Below are positions 10,573 through 22,497 of a DNA stretch of 64,000 nucleotides, one piece after another. Made by a program: the position numbers and the translations under genes. Within the stretch, counting starts at the first letter, position 1, and each line of letters begins with the position of its first letter. Location: assembly GCA_019633425.1 (NCBI GenBank), contig WSUB01000007.1, positions 186,001-250,000 on the forward strand, in the 5' to 3' direction. Below the pieces are notes generated by a model, which was not told the origin of the DNA, searched no databases, and saw nothing but the letters and a program-made list of their open reading frames with translations. The DNA is from Tulasnella sp. 424 (taxonomy: Eukaryota; Basidiomycota; Agaricomycetes; Cantharellales; Tulasnellaceae).

Positions 10573-11521
10573 ATGGGTAAGCCTACATATATACATTGAT
10601 AATAATAACTCAGCTCACTAATCTTCCTATTTAGATTATCAGGTTCGTGGACTTTGACGGTCCAAATGTTCGCTCACGTACTGACCACCATGGGTTATAG
10701 AATCGAGTAGGATCCAAGTTTGGTGGTGGAGGTGTTGCTGGTGCAGCAGAAACCAATGTCGACCGGAGGGAGCGTCTAAGAAAGTTGGCACTTGAGACCA
10801 TCGATCTTGCGAAGGTGCGTCATTTTTTTCGGTCAGCGGTTTGTATTTTGCAAGCGATCATTGACGACTTCGTTCCACTAGGACCCATATATTCTGCGCA
10901 ACCATCTTGGCTCCCTCGAATGTCGCTTGTGTCTAACATTGCATACGAATGAAGGCTCCTACCTTGCCCATACGCAAGGCAAAAAGCATCAAACCAACCT
11001 TGCGAGGCGTGCGGCGAAGGATAATAAGGATTCCCAACTCATGATCGCACCCGCTCCTTCTACAGTCCGACACAAGGTGTTCTTGAAGATCGGTCGTCCT
11101 GGATACCGAGTGACGAAAGTACGAGAGCGGATCGATTATGACCAGCTCGGCCAACGCCTCACAGAAGGCGACGGACCACCGAGGGAAGGCTTGATGGTAC
11201 AAGTCCATTTGCCTCAGATTAAAGAGGGAATCATTCCTAGGAGACGGTTCATGAGCGCTTGGGAACAGAGGAAGGAACCGCCAAATAGGTCGTATCAGTA
11301 TCTCATCGTGAGTTCTCAGTGATCCCGAATTGGAATTTTTGCTGACGAGTCCTTTGTCATTACTACTTGTACAGGTTGCAGCTGAGCCCTACGAGACCAT
11401 CGCATTCCGCATACCTGCCAGAGAGATAGAGGATGAAGCTGAAGATCCATCGGGTTGGAACTGGTCTCATTGGGACCCAGACACTAAGCAGTACAGCTTC
11501 CAGTTCATGTTCCGCAACTAG
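10573..11521 (+). CDS. PRP11: Splicing factor 3A subunit 2 (SF3A2 / Prp11)
   Basis: Subunit of the SF3a complex of the U2 snRNP, needed for branch-site recognition. Spliced product is about 232 aa. It begins MDYQNRVGSKFGGGGV, then DRRERLRKLALETID, then a C2H2 zinc finger (CRLC...H...H within LGSLECRLCLTLHTNEG and YLAHTQGKKHQTNLARRAA). The C-terminal part reads GRPGYRVTKVRE, PRRRFMSAWEQR, VAAEPYETIAFRIP and ends WDPDTKQYSFQFMFRN. Exon 1 contributes only ATGG and exon 2 only 8 nt (10635-10642). The long proline-rich repeat tail of the animal protein is absent, as is usual in fungi. It diverges from RED, another spliceosome gene. Confidence 0.95.
10635..10642 (+). other. 8-nt micro-exon (ATTATCAG) of SF3A2
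   Basis: Lies between ...CTATTTAG and GTTCGTGG. Together with exon 1 (ATGG, 10573-10576) and exon 3 (from 10701) it spells M-D-Y-Q-N-R, the conserved N-terminus of SF3A2, so it is very likely real. Confidence 0.85.
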
Positions 11522-11741
11522 CATACTAGCACCAAAATGTACCCTTTAGCGTGTAATTTATCGCAATCTAGCTTCCATAAAGCTTGGCCCCACCGGCACA
11601 TCCAAGCGAAGGCACAGAACCGAACAAATAAGCTTACGGTCGAAGCGTTGGGTCTCCCAACAAAAGATCTCACTCCTACGAGTCCTAAAAGTTAGGAGCC
11701 TAGGTCGTATTTTGAAGTATAGTCACTAAAGATACAGTTCA

Positions 11742-13674
11742 TCAACTTCTCTGCTTCACCGCCAGCGCTGCATTCATCTCCATCCAACTTTTCTCCACTA
11801 GACTCATCAACTTGCCCACGTCACTGGCCCAGGCATTTAATATGTCCTCTGGAGTTTCCTTCTTCCTGAAGGTCACGATTCCAGCGGGGCGGTCGACGCG
11901 GGCCCAGACTGTGCCTGACACCACCAAGCGGCAAAGGATTTCTTCAGTCTCTTTGGCCGAAAGGTCGAGGAGCGAGGTGAGGCGGGTTAACGTGATGCGG
12001 GTATAGTACAAAGAAATGACGCGGATGTTCTACGAAGGAAGATGAAAGCTTTAGCACAAAGTACGAGAGGTAATGAAGACGGACGAAAGGAACGTACATG
12101 TTCGATTACCCTCGTATGGAGATGTTCCCAGCGACGATCGCCATCTTCATCGCCGGATAAAAACACGCGAGTCTGCCGTAGCGTAGGTCCGTAGATTCCC
12201 TCGATGCTGGGCCACCGTACAAGCTCTTTGGTGATGAAGCACTTGACAAGGTTGCTACAGAACGCGTTGGAAAAGGTTGGTCAGTGAGCCAAACGCGAGT
12301 TATAGCTCCGACATACTAATGCAGTTCCAGTTTTGATAGTGCAGGGTTGACGTAGAGACGGTTGATCATGTCGGACTGCTCGTTGTCGTGGGGAGCGAGG
12401 ACCACATAGTACACGATGCTCTCCAGTGCCTATTGTGCGAGGTCCATTAGCCGAGCCATACGAGCAAGACCCGGATTTTTGATACTTACCTCTTTTCCTC
12501 TTCCTTCCGTCTCTTCTTTGATCATAGGGGTATCCCAGATCTTGTGGAAATACTTCGCTACGTCTAAATACGACGAATGCCGGAGTGCAAATTGGATCAT
12601 GAGGTCGTAATATTTCAGTTTGAGGTCCTATTAATCCCTCAGAATTCATCAGTCCCGCGTAGAGAATGCCCTACTAGGCAGTAATGACCAACCTCGTTGC
12701 CCTTCTCGCTGATGAACCCTTCATGGACTTTACGTCCGCCCACACGGACTTTGATCCACTCAGCTTCACCATCTGCAGCCAAAACTTTCTTGTCCCCGGT
12801 CAAGGATACTGCAGCCTTCTCCTTAGATGCCTTCGCTTCCTTGTCCTTCTCCTTTGCCACAAGAACGAGCAGCCTCATCTGCTCCAAGATGAACTCGGTC
12901 TTCTCTTTCCTCTCCATCGAAGAATAAGTCTCCACTTGCAGCTCACTCATCAAGTCGGAGGCCTTTTGAAGAGACTCGAATGGCGTCGGAGCGGGTGGTG
13001 CTTTACCAGTGGCTGGGTCAGGTTTTGCGGGTGGTGCGGAGGAAGGGTCTTGCGAGACTCGTTCATGGAATTTAGCCAGAATGAGGGTAAGGCGAGCGCG
13101 TGGAGTCTCGAGGAAAATCTTGCCCTCAGTGATAGTTCGGAGGGTTTCAACGAGTTCGAGCCAGGTCGATTCGCCCTGCTTGGCGCGAACGTCGTCGAGC
13201 CAACCCATGGCAAGCTCGACCATGACTTTGACAGACTCTTTCAGCTGACCGTGCTTCTTCGACAGCAAGGTGAGGTTGGTGTTCAGCAAGGTGAAGTCTT
13301 TAGCTTCATAGCATAGCGTTGCTACTGCGCTGAGGAGACGGGTCGTCGACTTCGCGTCTGCGCCCTATCGAAGGTATAAGGACAATGACCAAGACAACAG
13401 AAGCAGTTAAAACGAACATTTCGAGTCTGCTTCTCCAAGGCTAGGAGTTTGTCTAAGCCCTCTTGCAACTTCCCTGACTGGGGGAGTTTTGTAAGTCTTC
13501 GATCACTCCTCGACTCGAGGATCGCCTCGTACCTTGGCGATGCTTGTGGCCTCGGGAAGAACAGCGTCCACCTCCGGAGTGTAGTCTAAAAGTTAGGATA
13601 GTTTAGTTATCGTCTTTTAGTTCGTTATAGACCGTGTGCCCACCTTTCTCTTGCTTTTTGGGCTGTTCTGACAT
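11742..13674 (-). CDS. RPN5: 26S proteasome regulatory particle subunit Rpn5 (PSMD12)
   Basis: Non-ATPase lid subunit of the 26S proteasome. The start MSEQPKKQEK (ATG 13672-13674) is followed by short exons carrying SGKLQEGLDKLLALEKQTR and TTRLLSAVATLCYEAKDF. A long exon has LLNTNLTLLSKKHGQLKESV and TLRTITEGKIFLETPRARLT, both matching human PSMD12 closely. The C-terminal half is helical repeat plus PCI domain: YYDLMIQFALRHSSYLDVAKYF, MIKEETEGRGKEALESIVYYV, NIRVISLYYTRITLTRLTSLLD, ending in a coiled LMSLVEKSWMEMNAALAVK. A charged insert (KEKDKEAKASKEKAAV) in the middle is longer than in animals. It converges with SF3A2; the stop codons are 220 bp apart. Confidence 0.93.
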
Positions 13675-13855
13675 GGCGCTTTGAGGAGAGGACGCGTAAT
13701 TGGGAGTTTGGACTGGAAGCGCGCGTACGGAGATAAAGCTCGGTCATCGCCGTTTGAATCCTAAATTTCGAACGAGCCCGAAATCCCAACCTCTTTCCGC
13801 TGCTTACCGCTCTTTTGTAACCTACGCAAGCGCTTTCGCTACCACCTATCTCATA

Positions 13856-14824
13856 ATGCCGCGACGGTTCGCAAGCCAAGTGCACGTCACAGTCTCTCGC
13901 CTCCTCAGGTCCCGTTTTATCGAGGAGCCACCAGCATGGTTCGACGCCGTCATGCAGTACCCGCCCATACCAACGCCAGCACGGGCACCTCCAACTCGAA
14001 CTTTGTTCGACGCTAAAGACAGGACCACGCAACAGAAAAAGTCGGCTGCTAAGCACGGTGCATGGCATCGACCCGAAGCGCAGGAGATCACATATTTGGA
14101 GGATCGTGTGCGGAGACAATTCTTCAAGGACCATCCATTTGAGGCGTTTAGGACCAGGACTCTGGTGGAATCGAACGTGGAACTGGAGGATGTTCATGGA
14201 GTGTCGGGCAAAAACTGGAGTCGGCTTGAGCAACGGACAAGGAATCCTACACCAGAGGAGTGAGTCCAGTTCGAACCCTTCCGAAGACTGAAATCCATAC
14301 CGATCTTTGAACCCATCCTCTATCACAGCGCCGTTAAATTCGCTGTCAATCTTCACCAAAATCACGACCAAGCCCTAGCTATTGCCTACCAGGCCGCCAT
14401 CACCCAATTCCGCGCTCTCCGTTCCGAACACCAAGTCGCCAACGCGTTTGCCGCTCAAGAAGCCGAATTCTACGGCGCTCAATTCGGTCCTAGAGAGGTT
14501 GAAGTTGGATTCGCACAGGAACGTGACGCGATCAAGTCGTTCCTGCCTACAGTGCAAGCTGCTGCTCGACATAGCAACAAATTACCTTGGGCCGCTGTAT
14601 GGCATATGCCCGGTGCTGCTCCTCCGCCGGAACCGTGGACTCGTGGAGAGGAGTACATGCAGAAGGTGGAGAAGGGCGTTAGGCCAGTGTATTCACCTGA
14701 TTTGACGAGGGGATCGAGCGTCGGAGCACTCCCAGTACCCCAGCAAGTGGAGGATTCGGCAGCCGTCGTGGCTGAAACTGTAGAAGTTGTTGCGGAGCCC
14801 GCTATACAGAGACAGGCGGCTTGA
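13856..14824 (+). CDS. RSM25: Mitochondrial small-subunit ribosomal protein mS23 (MRP-S25 / Rsm25 family)
   Basis: Two exons; the intron opens at GTGAGT near 14261 and closes at CACAG near 14331, joining PE to DAVKF. The product is about 295 aa. The N-terminal block reads RRFASQVHVTVSRLLRSRF then PPAWFDAVMQYPP and PPTRTLFD, matching the mS23 pattern (short basic start, PPxWYxxV, PPxxTL). It is followed by LEDRVRRQFFKDHPFEAFR. The C-terminal tail after about residue 250 is low-complexity (AAVVAETVEVVAEP). It is divergent from RPN5 with 181 bp between start codons, suggesting a shared promoter. Clearly mitochondrial ribosome by similarity; the exact subunit name is slightly less sure. Confidence 0.82.
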
Positions 14825-15286
14825 GCCGAAGACCTGCTGGGTTAATTTATGCTTTAGTACTGGTTGGATTTCGCAATGTCATCTGCTCTTCGTTTTCCCC
14901 AAAGATCTACAATTTGCTCCCACTATATGCGGTGTGAGCTTAGTCGGTATTACAGTCGATATACCCATCAACACGACGGAAAGCGTGTCAGCGCCTCCAC
15001 TCGTCCTTGGCCAAGGATGATACCTTTGTAGACAGACCTTCCCGACGGCGAATCCTGTTGTTATCACAGAGCAGCTGGCACGGTTTCAGCTGGCATCTAT
15101 CTCAGAACCCAAACATTCCATTCGATTCAACACAACTTACTTGACAGTGCAAGGTGAATATTTTGTCCTGGGATTTCTCTGTAGAAACGACTTATTGATA
15201 GAGGTTCTTCGTAGTATCAATTCCATCGAACCCAGCCTTCACAGACGACGTCGCGACCCAGCTCCCAAAAGACACATCCGACCACG
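14825..15286. other. Intergenic, mS23 3' flank and promoter of next gene
   Basis: No conserved reading frame, RNA gene or repeat seen. Confidence 0.5.
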
Positions 15287-16700
15287 ATGAGTTACGGCAG
15301 AGATTCTCAACCAAATCAGGATCCTTTCATCCAAGATCTTGTCTTTACACCGGAAATGGTGCAAGCCTCACCTGCCGAACTCGTATGTAAACCTGCTTGC
15401 CCTGGGTCCAGCCTGCTTTCCAAACGATCGGCTCTGATGATCTGAGACTCTCCTAGGAACTAGGATCGATTGCAGGAAACAACTTAGTCTTTCGGAAGAA
15501 AGGGTCCAAAGACCCATTAGAAGGACCGGTGTCCGTATTCGATTTAGCGCAAGGTCGGGTTGTGGGACGACCGGTTTCGGCTGAGGGACTACCTCTAGCT
15601 CCCAGAGGCGGAGGTGCTGCAGCATTGTCTTACGATGGAGCCACTTTAGCGTGCCCCAAAGGTGGGAGGATATTCGAGGACGAATGCGTCCTTCCCGCTG
15701 GAGGGCAAGAATGGATTCTGACGTAAAAATCACTCCCTCCCGGACCGCTGCAGCCAAAGCTCTTTTCGGCTCTGCTCTTCGCGTCGTCGATACTCAGTCC
15801 GGGAACAAAACCAAATCAGTCTCTGTAGAGATCGGGTCGACCACTCGATCGACTTTCGTCAATAACCCGTCGTCCCCGCCTACCCTCATTCTCGCAGACC
15901 CTCAAAAACGTCTGTTGAGCGCGTGGCCCATCGCGAACGTAGCGAAACAACCTCCGAGCAAGTTCGGGTTGCTCCCAGCCCCTATTTCAGAGGGTGTGAC
16001 TTCGGAGCTGGTCAACGTCGTGCATCATCCTGACCCAAATGGACGGGATGGTGGGTGGGTCGTGATGACGGAATTGATCCAATGGCCGCTTTTAAAGAGC
16101 CTAAATCCTCAGTTCAAGGCGGGATCGATTCGAGCGGTAAAGTGGGGTGACAGGGATGGGACTAATGGAGTGAAGGATTTCTGGGGGTACGCTGCGACGT
16201 TCGTGGATGTACCTGTTAGAGGGCAGTGGACGCGGTTGTTTTGCTATGCAGATCGACCTGACCCAAAGAGTCCTGTAAGAAAACAATTCTAATAAATACG
16301 GTATTCGAGGAATATTGACTTGTTCATTTTAATCTTGTAGATGCGTCTCCACTTCCAAGACCTCTCACCCCCGGTTCCTCAACCGCACGAACGACATCCA
16401 ACTCAACCCTATTTCCTGTCGTTCGACGTCGAGATACCTACATACGACGGATCTGACGTTCCGAAATTCGTTCACCACGTCCCTGGCCGTGCTGTGATCG
16501 TCCTCACTGCGTCCGGTATTATGCACGCGTTCACTCTGGAGGGCTCGTTGATCGGAAGTTCGCGAATGCAGCATATGCCTCCTAGTGGAGCGGATCTGCT
16601 TTGCTACTCAAGTGCTGGTGGGAGGCCTGGAGAACTTGGGGAAGGTTTCTATATAAACGTTGGTCCGATAGTCGTGCGGATTCGGTTGGACGTGTCGTAG
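15287..16700 (+). CDS. Conserved-looking hypothetical protein
   Basis: Unrecognised gene with four inferred exons. Start ATG 15287 encodes MSYGRDSQPNQDPFIQDLVF. Introns: GTATGT...CCTAG joins PAEL to ELGSIAG; 15662-15753 (GTGGGA...GCAG, with a CTGAC branch-like site) joins LACPK to AKALFGSALRVVDTQSG in frame; GTAAGA...TTGTAG joins PDPKSP to MRLHFQDLSPPV. The product is about 410 aa, ending VVRIRLDVS. Repeated short beta-strand-like stretches (ALRVVDTQSG, PTLILADPQKR, RAVIVLTASGIMHAFTLEGSLIG) suggest a beta-propeller or similar fold, but no family motif is decisive. No signal peptide or membrane segment. Confidence 0.65.
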
Positions 16701-18258
16701 GGTTGTTTCATTGGATTTACAAGGTCTCTATATATCCCCGTCAACTCAAATTAGAAGCAGCTCCGAGCGTGGCCGCTACTATTCACGATCCAAGCCCCCT
16801 TAAGTACCAATACACAGGTGCTTAAGCAAGTTCGCGTCGACGTTCGCATTTATATTTGGTGTCCTACAATCCAAGCGTACAATTCATCTATCGTATTCAT
16901 CGGCAAGTCGTCAACGTCAATGTAAAGGGAAGTACGTGCCTGCAAAAGGGTACAATATATGCACCGTTAGCTGCTAGCGTCCGGTGACGAGAGGACGTAA
17001 GAGACGAACAACGTAAACGTGAGGATAAACCTTTGAGAGTATATGCCGGATACCCATCAAGGTACAGTCGGGCAAGTGAGCCCCCTTTGCAATCGTCTTA
17101 ACCAAGACATCGCGCTTCTGCTCTACCGACACCATCCGCCTCGTCCCCACAGCCGGCCTCTGTGGTCGACGCGGAGCAGGAGTGAGACCAAACTGGGGAG
17201 GAAAGGTCGACCGAGGAGGCACGTTGTTGGCCCAAGAAGGGGTGATGGGAGGGGAAGTTGGCACGGTGGATATGCTAAAAGGGAAGGAGCTCAAGGTGCG
17301 ACCGTGTCTTCGCGAGAAGATGGAACTGCACGATGTTATCAAGGAGCTGACTCGTTTCTTCTTGGAGACGGAGAGAGATGTCTGAGGTAGAAGAGGGACC
17401 GAAGAAGGCCGTCTCTTCGAGGACGGGCGAGGTCCCATACGTCCACGGTAGAGAATGGCGGGGAAGGTGAAAGGAGAATGCAAGGGAAAGAATGACGAGG
17501 AGTTATGACGAAAACCCCAGCTACGACGAGTGCTTGGAGGCTGTTAGAAGTACTGCGATGGTGATCTCTGCCACTGGGACGTCTTGATAGGTGACTTGAA
17601 GGGGAGCGCAATGAGTCGGGAAAGGCAGCACATTCGAGTATATGTGGCATACAGCACACTACGAGACTGAAAGAGACGTTGTCACCTTAGCCCACATCAA
17701 AGGGCCGGTCCGTCCGTGAGATGCGAGATGATAAGCCGCCGCCGAGCGAGTTCCCTTCAAAGGAAGGCGGCATAAAAGATATTGTCTCCCCCAGGAACGC
17801 AGAGCCAGGCCAATATACAGGGCCGCCATATCAGGGCTTTATCGTAAACATTCTCTTCTTCCATTGTGATAGCATGACCGGAAGAGAACGGTCCCTGGTC
17901 GTATTCGCCGACGAGGAGAGCTAGAACAATGGAGTGTTCGGTGTTTTCCGCAACAATCACCATAATTTTGGCCTTACTTTTGTAAAAGGCGTCGCTTAGT
18001 AGTCCATCGTCGAGAAATGCAATTTCTTCCTATGTTGGTGTGGGCATGTACGGGCCCCGGTGCTGAACAGAAGACCGTGGTTCGAAAGGGGTTGCGTTGA
18101 CTAAGCAGGTATCGGCGACTTCACGCCATTGGGAATTTCTCGTTCGACCAGCCAGCAACTCCACGCCGATCTCTTGTTTTCCCACCTCTCGTCCCCAACA
18201 ACCTCTGACACCTTCTATCCCGTTTCCTCTTGTGTTGCAAAAAATAGCTTCCTAGTTC
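16701..18258. other. Intergenic, about 1.5 kb without a supported gene
   Basis: Several short frames on both strands overlap. The longest (minus, near 16974-17483) is serine/arginine/proline-rich, lacks an ATG start and shows no family motif. TATA- or poly(A)-like stretches are scattered. The right end must hold the promoter of the LCB3-type gene. Confidence 0.45.
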
Positions 18259-20655
18259 ATGGCATCTTCAACGACGTTTAACGGCATAACGCAGCAGCGC
18301 ACGAGGGACGACTTTCTCCCAACTCCGCCGCCTGAACCCAGCAATGCGGGTACGACGACGACAGCGAAGCCCGGCTCCGCGTTGGCCAAGTCCATCACGT
18401 CAACTGGTGTGATCGTCCCTCCTCAAGGTACCTACGTAGTAGAGGCCGACGAAAAACGATTACCGCCAGTCGTCTATGAGGGGGATACGGTCATTGGACC
18501 GGGTTTATTACGGGACGACGTCTATGATTCACAGATGAGTTGGTGGAGAGCCGGTGTTAGGAGGGTGTTGGTGAGGAACTTGGAGAAGGAGAGCGAGTGG
18601 ATCGGTGCTATGCAGGTGAGCGTCGGTCCGTTGTCGCTGTTCCTCCATGGGCGCCGCGGTTCGGCGTCTGTGTAGATCTGCCCGGCATGTGCTGACTACG
18701 TCTCCCTCTGCTCGCTATCTTTGCTCGGCGCTTTTTCTTCTTGTCCCTCGCCGATGCCTCGCTATCTTTCGTATGATGTCATGCGGGCTTCCTTCCTTTG
18801 GCGCGATCGTCCCGGCGTTTCACTGGTGAATTAGGAACGAATTCGAACGCCATTCTTTGATACATACTTCGTCTACACCTCAACGCTGGGCACGCACACG
18901 TTCTTCATGACCATGCTACCGGCGTTTTTCTTCTTTGGGCACGATGGATATGGACGAAGGTACGTTCTATTTATCCGCATTGCGTTTTTCGTCTTCAACG
19001 CTGTGGGCTGACGTTCTTTTCGATTTCTCAGTCTGGTCCATGTGTTGGGGATGGGAGTGTACATTTCTTCTCTCATCAAGGATTCGATCTGCTCCCCAAG
19101 ACCATTCGCGCCTCCTGTCACTCGACTAAGTCAGTCTCCTATTTCACTTGTCATTTTCGCGTAACTAAACCCTGATTTCCTTGTCCTTGGCGTAAAAATA
19201 GCGATCGGCAGCCACCACCTCGAATACGGCTTCCCATCTACGCACAGCACCAACTCCATTTCCATCGCGCTGCACTTCCACTCCATCTTCCACGCCTTGT
19301 TCAAAGCTCAGTCCCACTTGATGCCGAAATGGGGTTACTTTACGAGCGTCGGGGGCTTGGTCCTGTACGCGGCGAGCATCGTGTTCGGGAGACTTTATTG
19401 CGGGATGCATTCGTTCACGTACGCGTCTTTCTTTGATGATTAGGTTTTGGACCCCCACGTTCAATCGCTAAAAATCGAATATGAACGCGTTTTTTTAGGG
19501 ATTGCGCCGCTGGTGTTTTGATCGGAACGATGATTTGGGCTGCGCAGTGGACGTGGGGCGCTTTGCTTGATCAGTGGTTCGCAACTCCAGGCTGGCAAGG
19601 TTCGTCTCCCCTCCTCTCTCCTCCTGTCTATCTCCCAACCCTGATAATGTTTTCGCTTTTCTAGTTCCGATGATCGCGGTCCCACTGACCTTGATCGCTG
19701 TGAACCAACATCCTGATCCCGTGGACGACTGCCCTTGCTTCGAAGACGCCATCGCGTTCTTGTCTGTGATCCTTGGAACCACTTTGGCTATGTGGTGGAG
19801 GGAGAACTGGGGCTACGGTCAATACAGCGGGTTCTTTGTTCAAGAGGCTCCGAAAGAATGGGTTTGGTGGATCGTTGCGGCTGGTGTTAAGATGGTCGTT
19901 GGTACGTTGCGATGCACCCTCTCTTCGAACACCGTGATCGCGATACTGACTTCTCTCAACAGGCGTTTTGATCATCTTTGTCTTCCGAATGGTCGCCAAG
20001 CCCATCTCGCACGCCGTCCTACCTCCAATCTTCCGTGGCCTTTCCACCTTGTTCACGTTGCCCAACCGACGATTCTACACGCCCGCTACGGATTACAACA
20101 AGTTCCCCTCCGAGCCGGTCCTGAGCCACCCGATTCCGTCCATGATCGATTTGCCCAGCATGAACCAGCAGCCCGAGGGCGTGTTGTTGCCGACGAACAA
20201 CGGATCTTTCATGGGCCGCAAGAGGGGCCGGAGCATGTACGGTGGGGACGCGGAGATCAAGATGCGCAATGGGGGGAATGGGAATGGGAATGGTGGTGCG
20301 GAGAAAGGTGGACATGAAGTGAGGGTGATTGTTCCGGAGAAGGAAGAGGAGGTGGTCAAGGTGAAACATTATGATGCGGAAGGTATGCAGGTCCTCTGTT
20401 GTTGCTTTCTTCAAACCGTCGAAAGCTGACGAGAACGATCGCGTATACCACAGTTCTGACTAAAGTGATTGTTTACGCTGGAATTGGGTTTATCGCGAGT
20501 GGATTGATCCCTGTCATGGTGCGTCGTCCGGAGTTGAAAAGTTTCGCTTGGCCAAAAATTTGCTAACGGGCAAACTTCTTCGTCTGCGACGTGCTCTTCA
20601 GTTTGAGATGATTGGATTGGGCGTGTATCAGAGCATCCCACCTGTTCGGTCGTAG
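18259..20655 (+). CDS. LCB3: Long-chain-base-1-phosphate phosphatase (LCB3/SGPP type, PAP2 superfamily)
   Basis: Endoplasmic-reticulum membrane enzyme that dephosphorylates dihydrosphingosine/phytosphingosine 1-phosphate. After a polar N-terminus (MASSTTFNGITQQRTRDD), exon 1 ends at EWIGAMQ. Exon 2 begins ERIRTPFFDTYFVYTSTLGTH with the hydrophobic FFMTMLPAFFFFGH. The PAP2 motifs are present in order: KDSICSPRP, then YGFPSTHS, then IVFGRLYCGMHSFTDC. Several transmembrane helices follow (VLIGTMIWAAQWTW, VLIIFVFRMVAKPI). A glycine/asparagine-rich loop NGGNGNGNGG lies before the last helix. The last exon reads FEMIGLGVYQSIPPVRS with stop at 20653-20655. Exon 1 starts at the only plausible ATG. 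The final intron and exon are repeated just downstream. Confidence 0.9.
20515..20655 (+). repeat. Direct repeat copy 1: LCB3 last intron plus terminal exon
   Basis: Begins at tcatggtgcgtc (the donor of the last intron) and ends at the tcgtag stop. It is the functional copy, carrying GTGTATCAG (VYQ) in the exon. Confidence 0.85.
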
Positions 20656-20782
20656 TCATGGTACGTCTTCGAAGTTTGAAGGTTCACTTGGCAAAAATAG
20701 CTAACTTCTTCGTCGGCGACGTATTCAGTTCGAGATGATTGGATTGGGCGTGTAGCAGAGCATCCCACCCGTTCGGTCGTAG
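20656..20782 (+). pseudogene. Direct repeat copy 2: duplicated LCB3 terminal intron/exon with premature stop
   Basis: Starts tcatggtacgtc and ends tcgtag, matching the preceding 141 bp with small deletions. Donor (GTACGT) and acceptor (ATTCAG) are intact. The exon has TAT changed to TAG, so FEMIGLGV is followed by a stop, eight codons before the normal end. It could be used as an alternative last exon giving a slightly shorter protein, or simply form 3' UTR. Confidence 0.8.
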
Positions 20783-22497
20783 GTAGTAGGCAGCGTGCGC
20801 GCAGGATTTGGAATGAAGGAAGGTGTTTCGGTTTTATCATTATTCTCGCTGTTTGGTTTCGACACGACGTTTTCTCGGTTATCTTAGAAGCTTTCAGATC
20901 TATATGTATCTGTTTAATGAAGTAATATGGACTTCCGATCGACTCGATTTAATATTGGGTACAAGAGTGTGTGTGGCGAGGCAGGGTTCCCCGCAACCAT
21001 CGATTTTCACGCCAGGATGGAATTACATCTGGGGAATTGCACTGCAGATAAGCCTAAATGAGTCGATAGAAGATGCTCCCGTTTCGTTCACGATTGCTTC
21101 CTGTTTGAATAACAAATAATATGCGCGATGCTCGGAGTCCCTTCAAATTTCGACGGACAGTCGTCATCTATGATGAGCAGACTGACATCTAGATCTCGAA
21201 CGTTTAGTCCGGTCGTGTTGCTCTGATTGGCGCTGACCCTACCAAAAATTGCTGTTAGACACTTTGGAGCGGGAAAATGCTTCTGCTTGGAACGCAGATC
21301 TGACCTTGGCGCGGTAATGTTTAGTTTCGAGTTATCTTATCAGATTAGCCGAGCATTCTCCAGAAATTTAGCCCCAAAGTTGATTGTATAAGCGGCGGCC
21401 TTGAGCTTGCGTAATTCTGGGGGCCCGATCGTCAAAACGGTAATTATTGAGCGTCTCTCCTCGCGTATTCTCGATGGCTGTGCTGCTGGGCTGGCATTTG
21501 GTGCTCCGGAGCGTGCTGGCAGGACTGGGCGGAATGCACTCAATGCTGGGTCGCTTACGTCACTGCATATGGAAACATCCTTTTATGGTGATCGAGAGAT
21601 TTGCGGTGCTATCACCGAGACCAAGACCGAGGGAGGTAACCGGACCGTCTCCGAATCGCTCAGACGCCCGACTCCCAATCTTCGCGAGGTGAGGAGCCAT
21701 GGTGGGATGCCCATAACCCAACGTGACGTCGTCGGAGTGTACAACCCTCGATGTCATTTAGATACCGATGGCGTGTGTTTGATCATCAATCGAATGAAAA
21801 GGAAAACCTTGCTGACTTGTGAATTGCAAGGGTGGATCGGGGGTACACATGCTTCAAAGGCGAGGATCGATGACGGACGAATTTTTGCCTGCAAAGGACA
21901 ACACAAAGAGACCGGACTGCGACTTCGAACTCCCTCGGCTAGACAACAAAACGACAAAAGACATGAAGAAGCGACTGCGAGAACACGTTGCAGAGTGTGG
22001 AACGGAAGTGAGTGGAATGTAGTAGAAACGGCGGGAGTCGGCGAGGGACGGTAAAGTATTCAGTAAACATCGTTAGGCTACGGGGCGCTGCGCAACGGCC
22101 GCTGGGTATGAGCCTGCGTCAGCGTCCGGCCATCTCGCCGCGTCCTGAGTTGTTTTGTGACAGGATTTGGTGGGCTCGGTGTCTTTGCCCGTCGCTGTGC
22201 AACACTACTACCACGAAGTGATCTTGAGACAAAAATACGTGCGATCAAACGAAGCTAATGTTCTTGGTCTGCTGAGGGAATTAGAGGTTACTGTGCGACG
22301 GTGGGCGATGAAAGGGGACAAAGAATTTTGCCCAGATTAGGAGAAAAAGAGGGACAGGATATACATACCCCGTATTCGCACGATGAGAAAGCTCTGTCTT
22401 ACCAACTCTCCTCTCTCTCCTCCATCAACCTCCTCCTCTCTCTCTCCATCTCAACCCACACGTAGAGTCACCATATCCACTTCCACCAGCTGCCATC
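20783..22497. other. Intergenic, about 1.7 kb: LCB3 3' flank and bZIP upstream region
   Basis: A 217-codon open stretch at 21401-22054 begins with TTG and has no recognisable motif, so I do not call it. The last 120 bp before 22498 are C/T-rich (ctcctctctctcctcc), typical of fungal promoters and 5' UTRs. Confidence 0.5.

Noticed and set aside
16974..17483. 169-codon minus-strand frame
   Set aside because: Begins with TTG, Ser/Pro/Arg-rich, no motif, no convincing splice partners.
21401..22054. 217-codon open frame upstream of the bZIP gene
   Set aside because: Begins with TTG, has mixed composition and no motif; probably chance.
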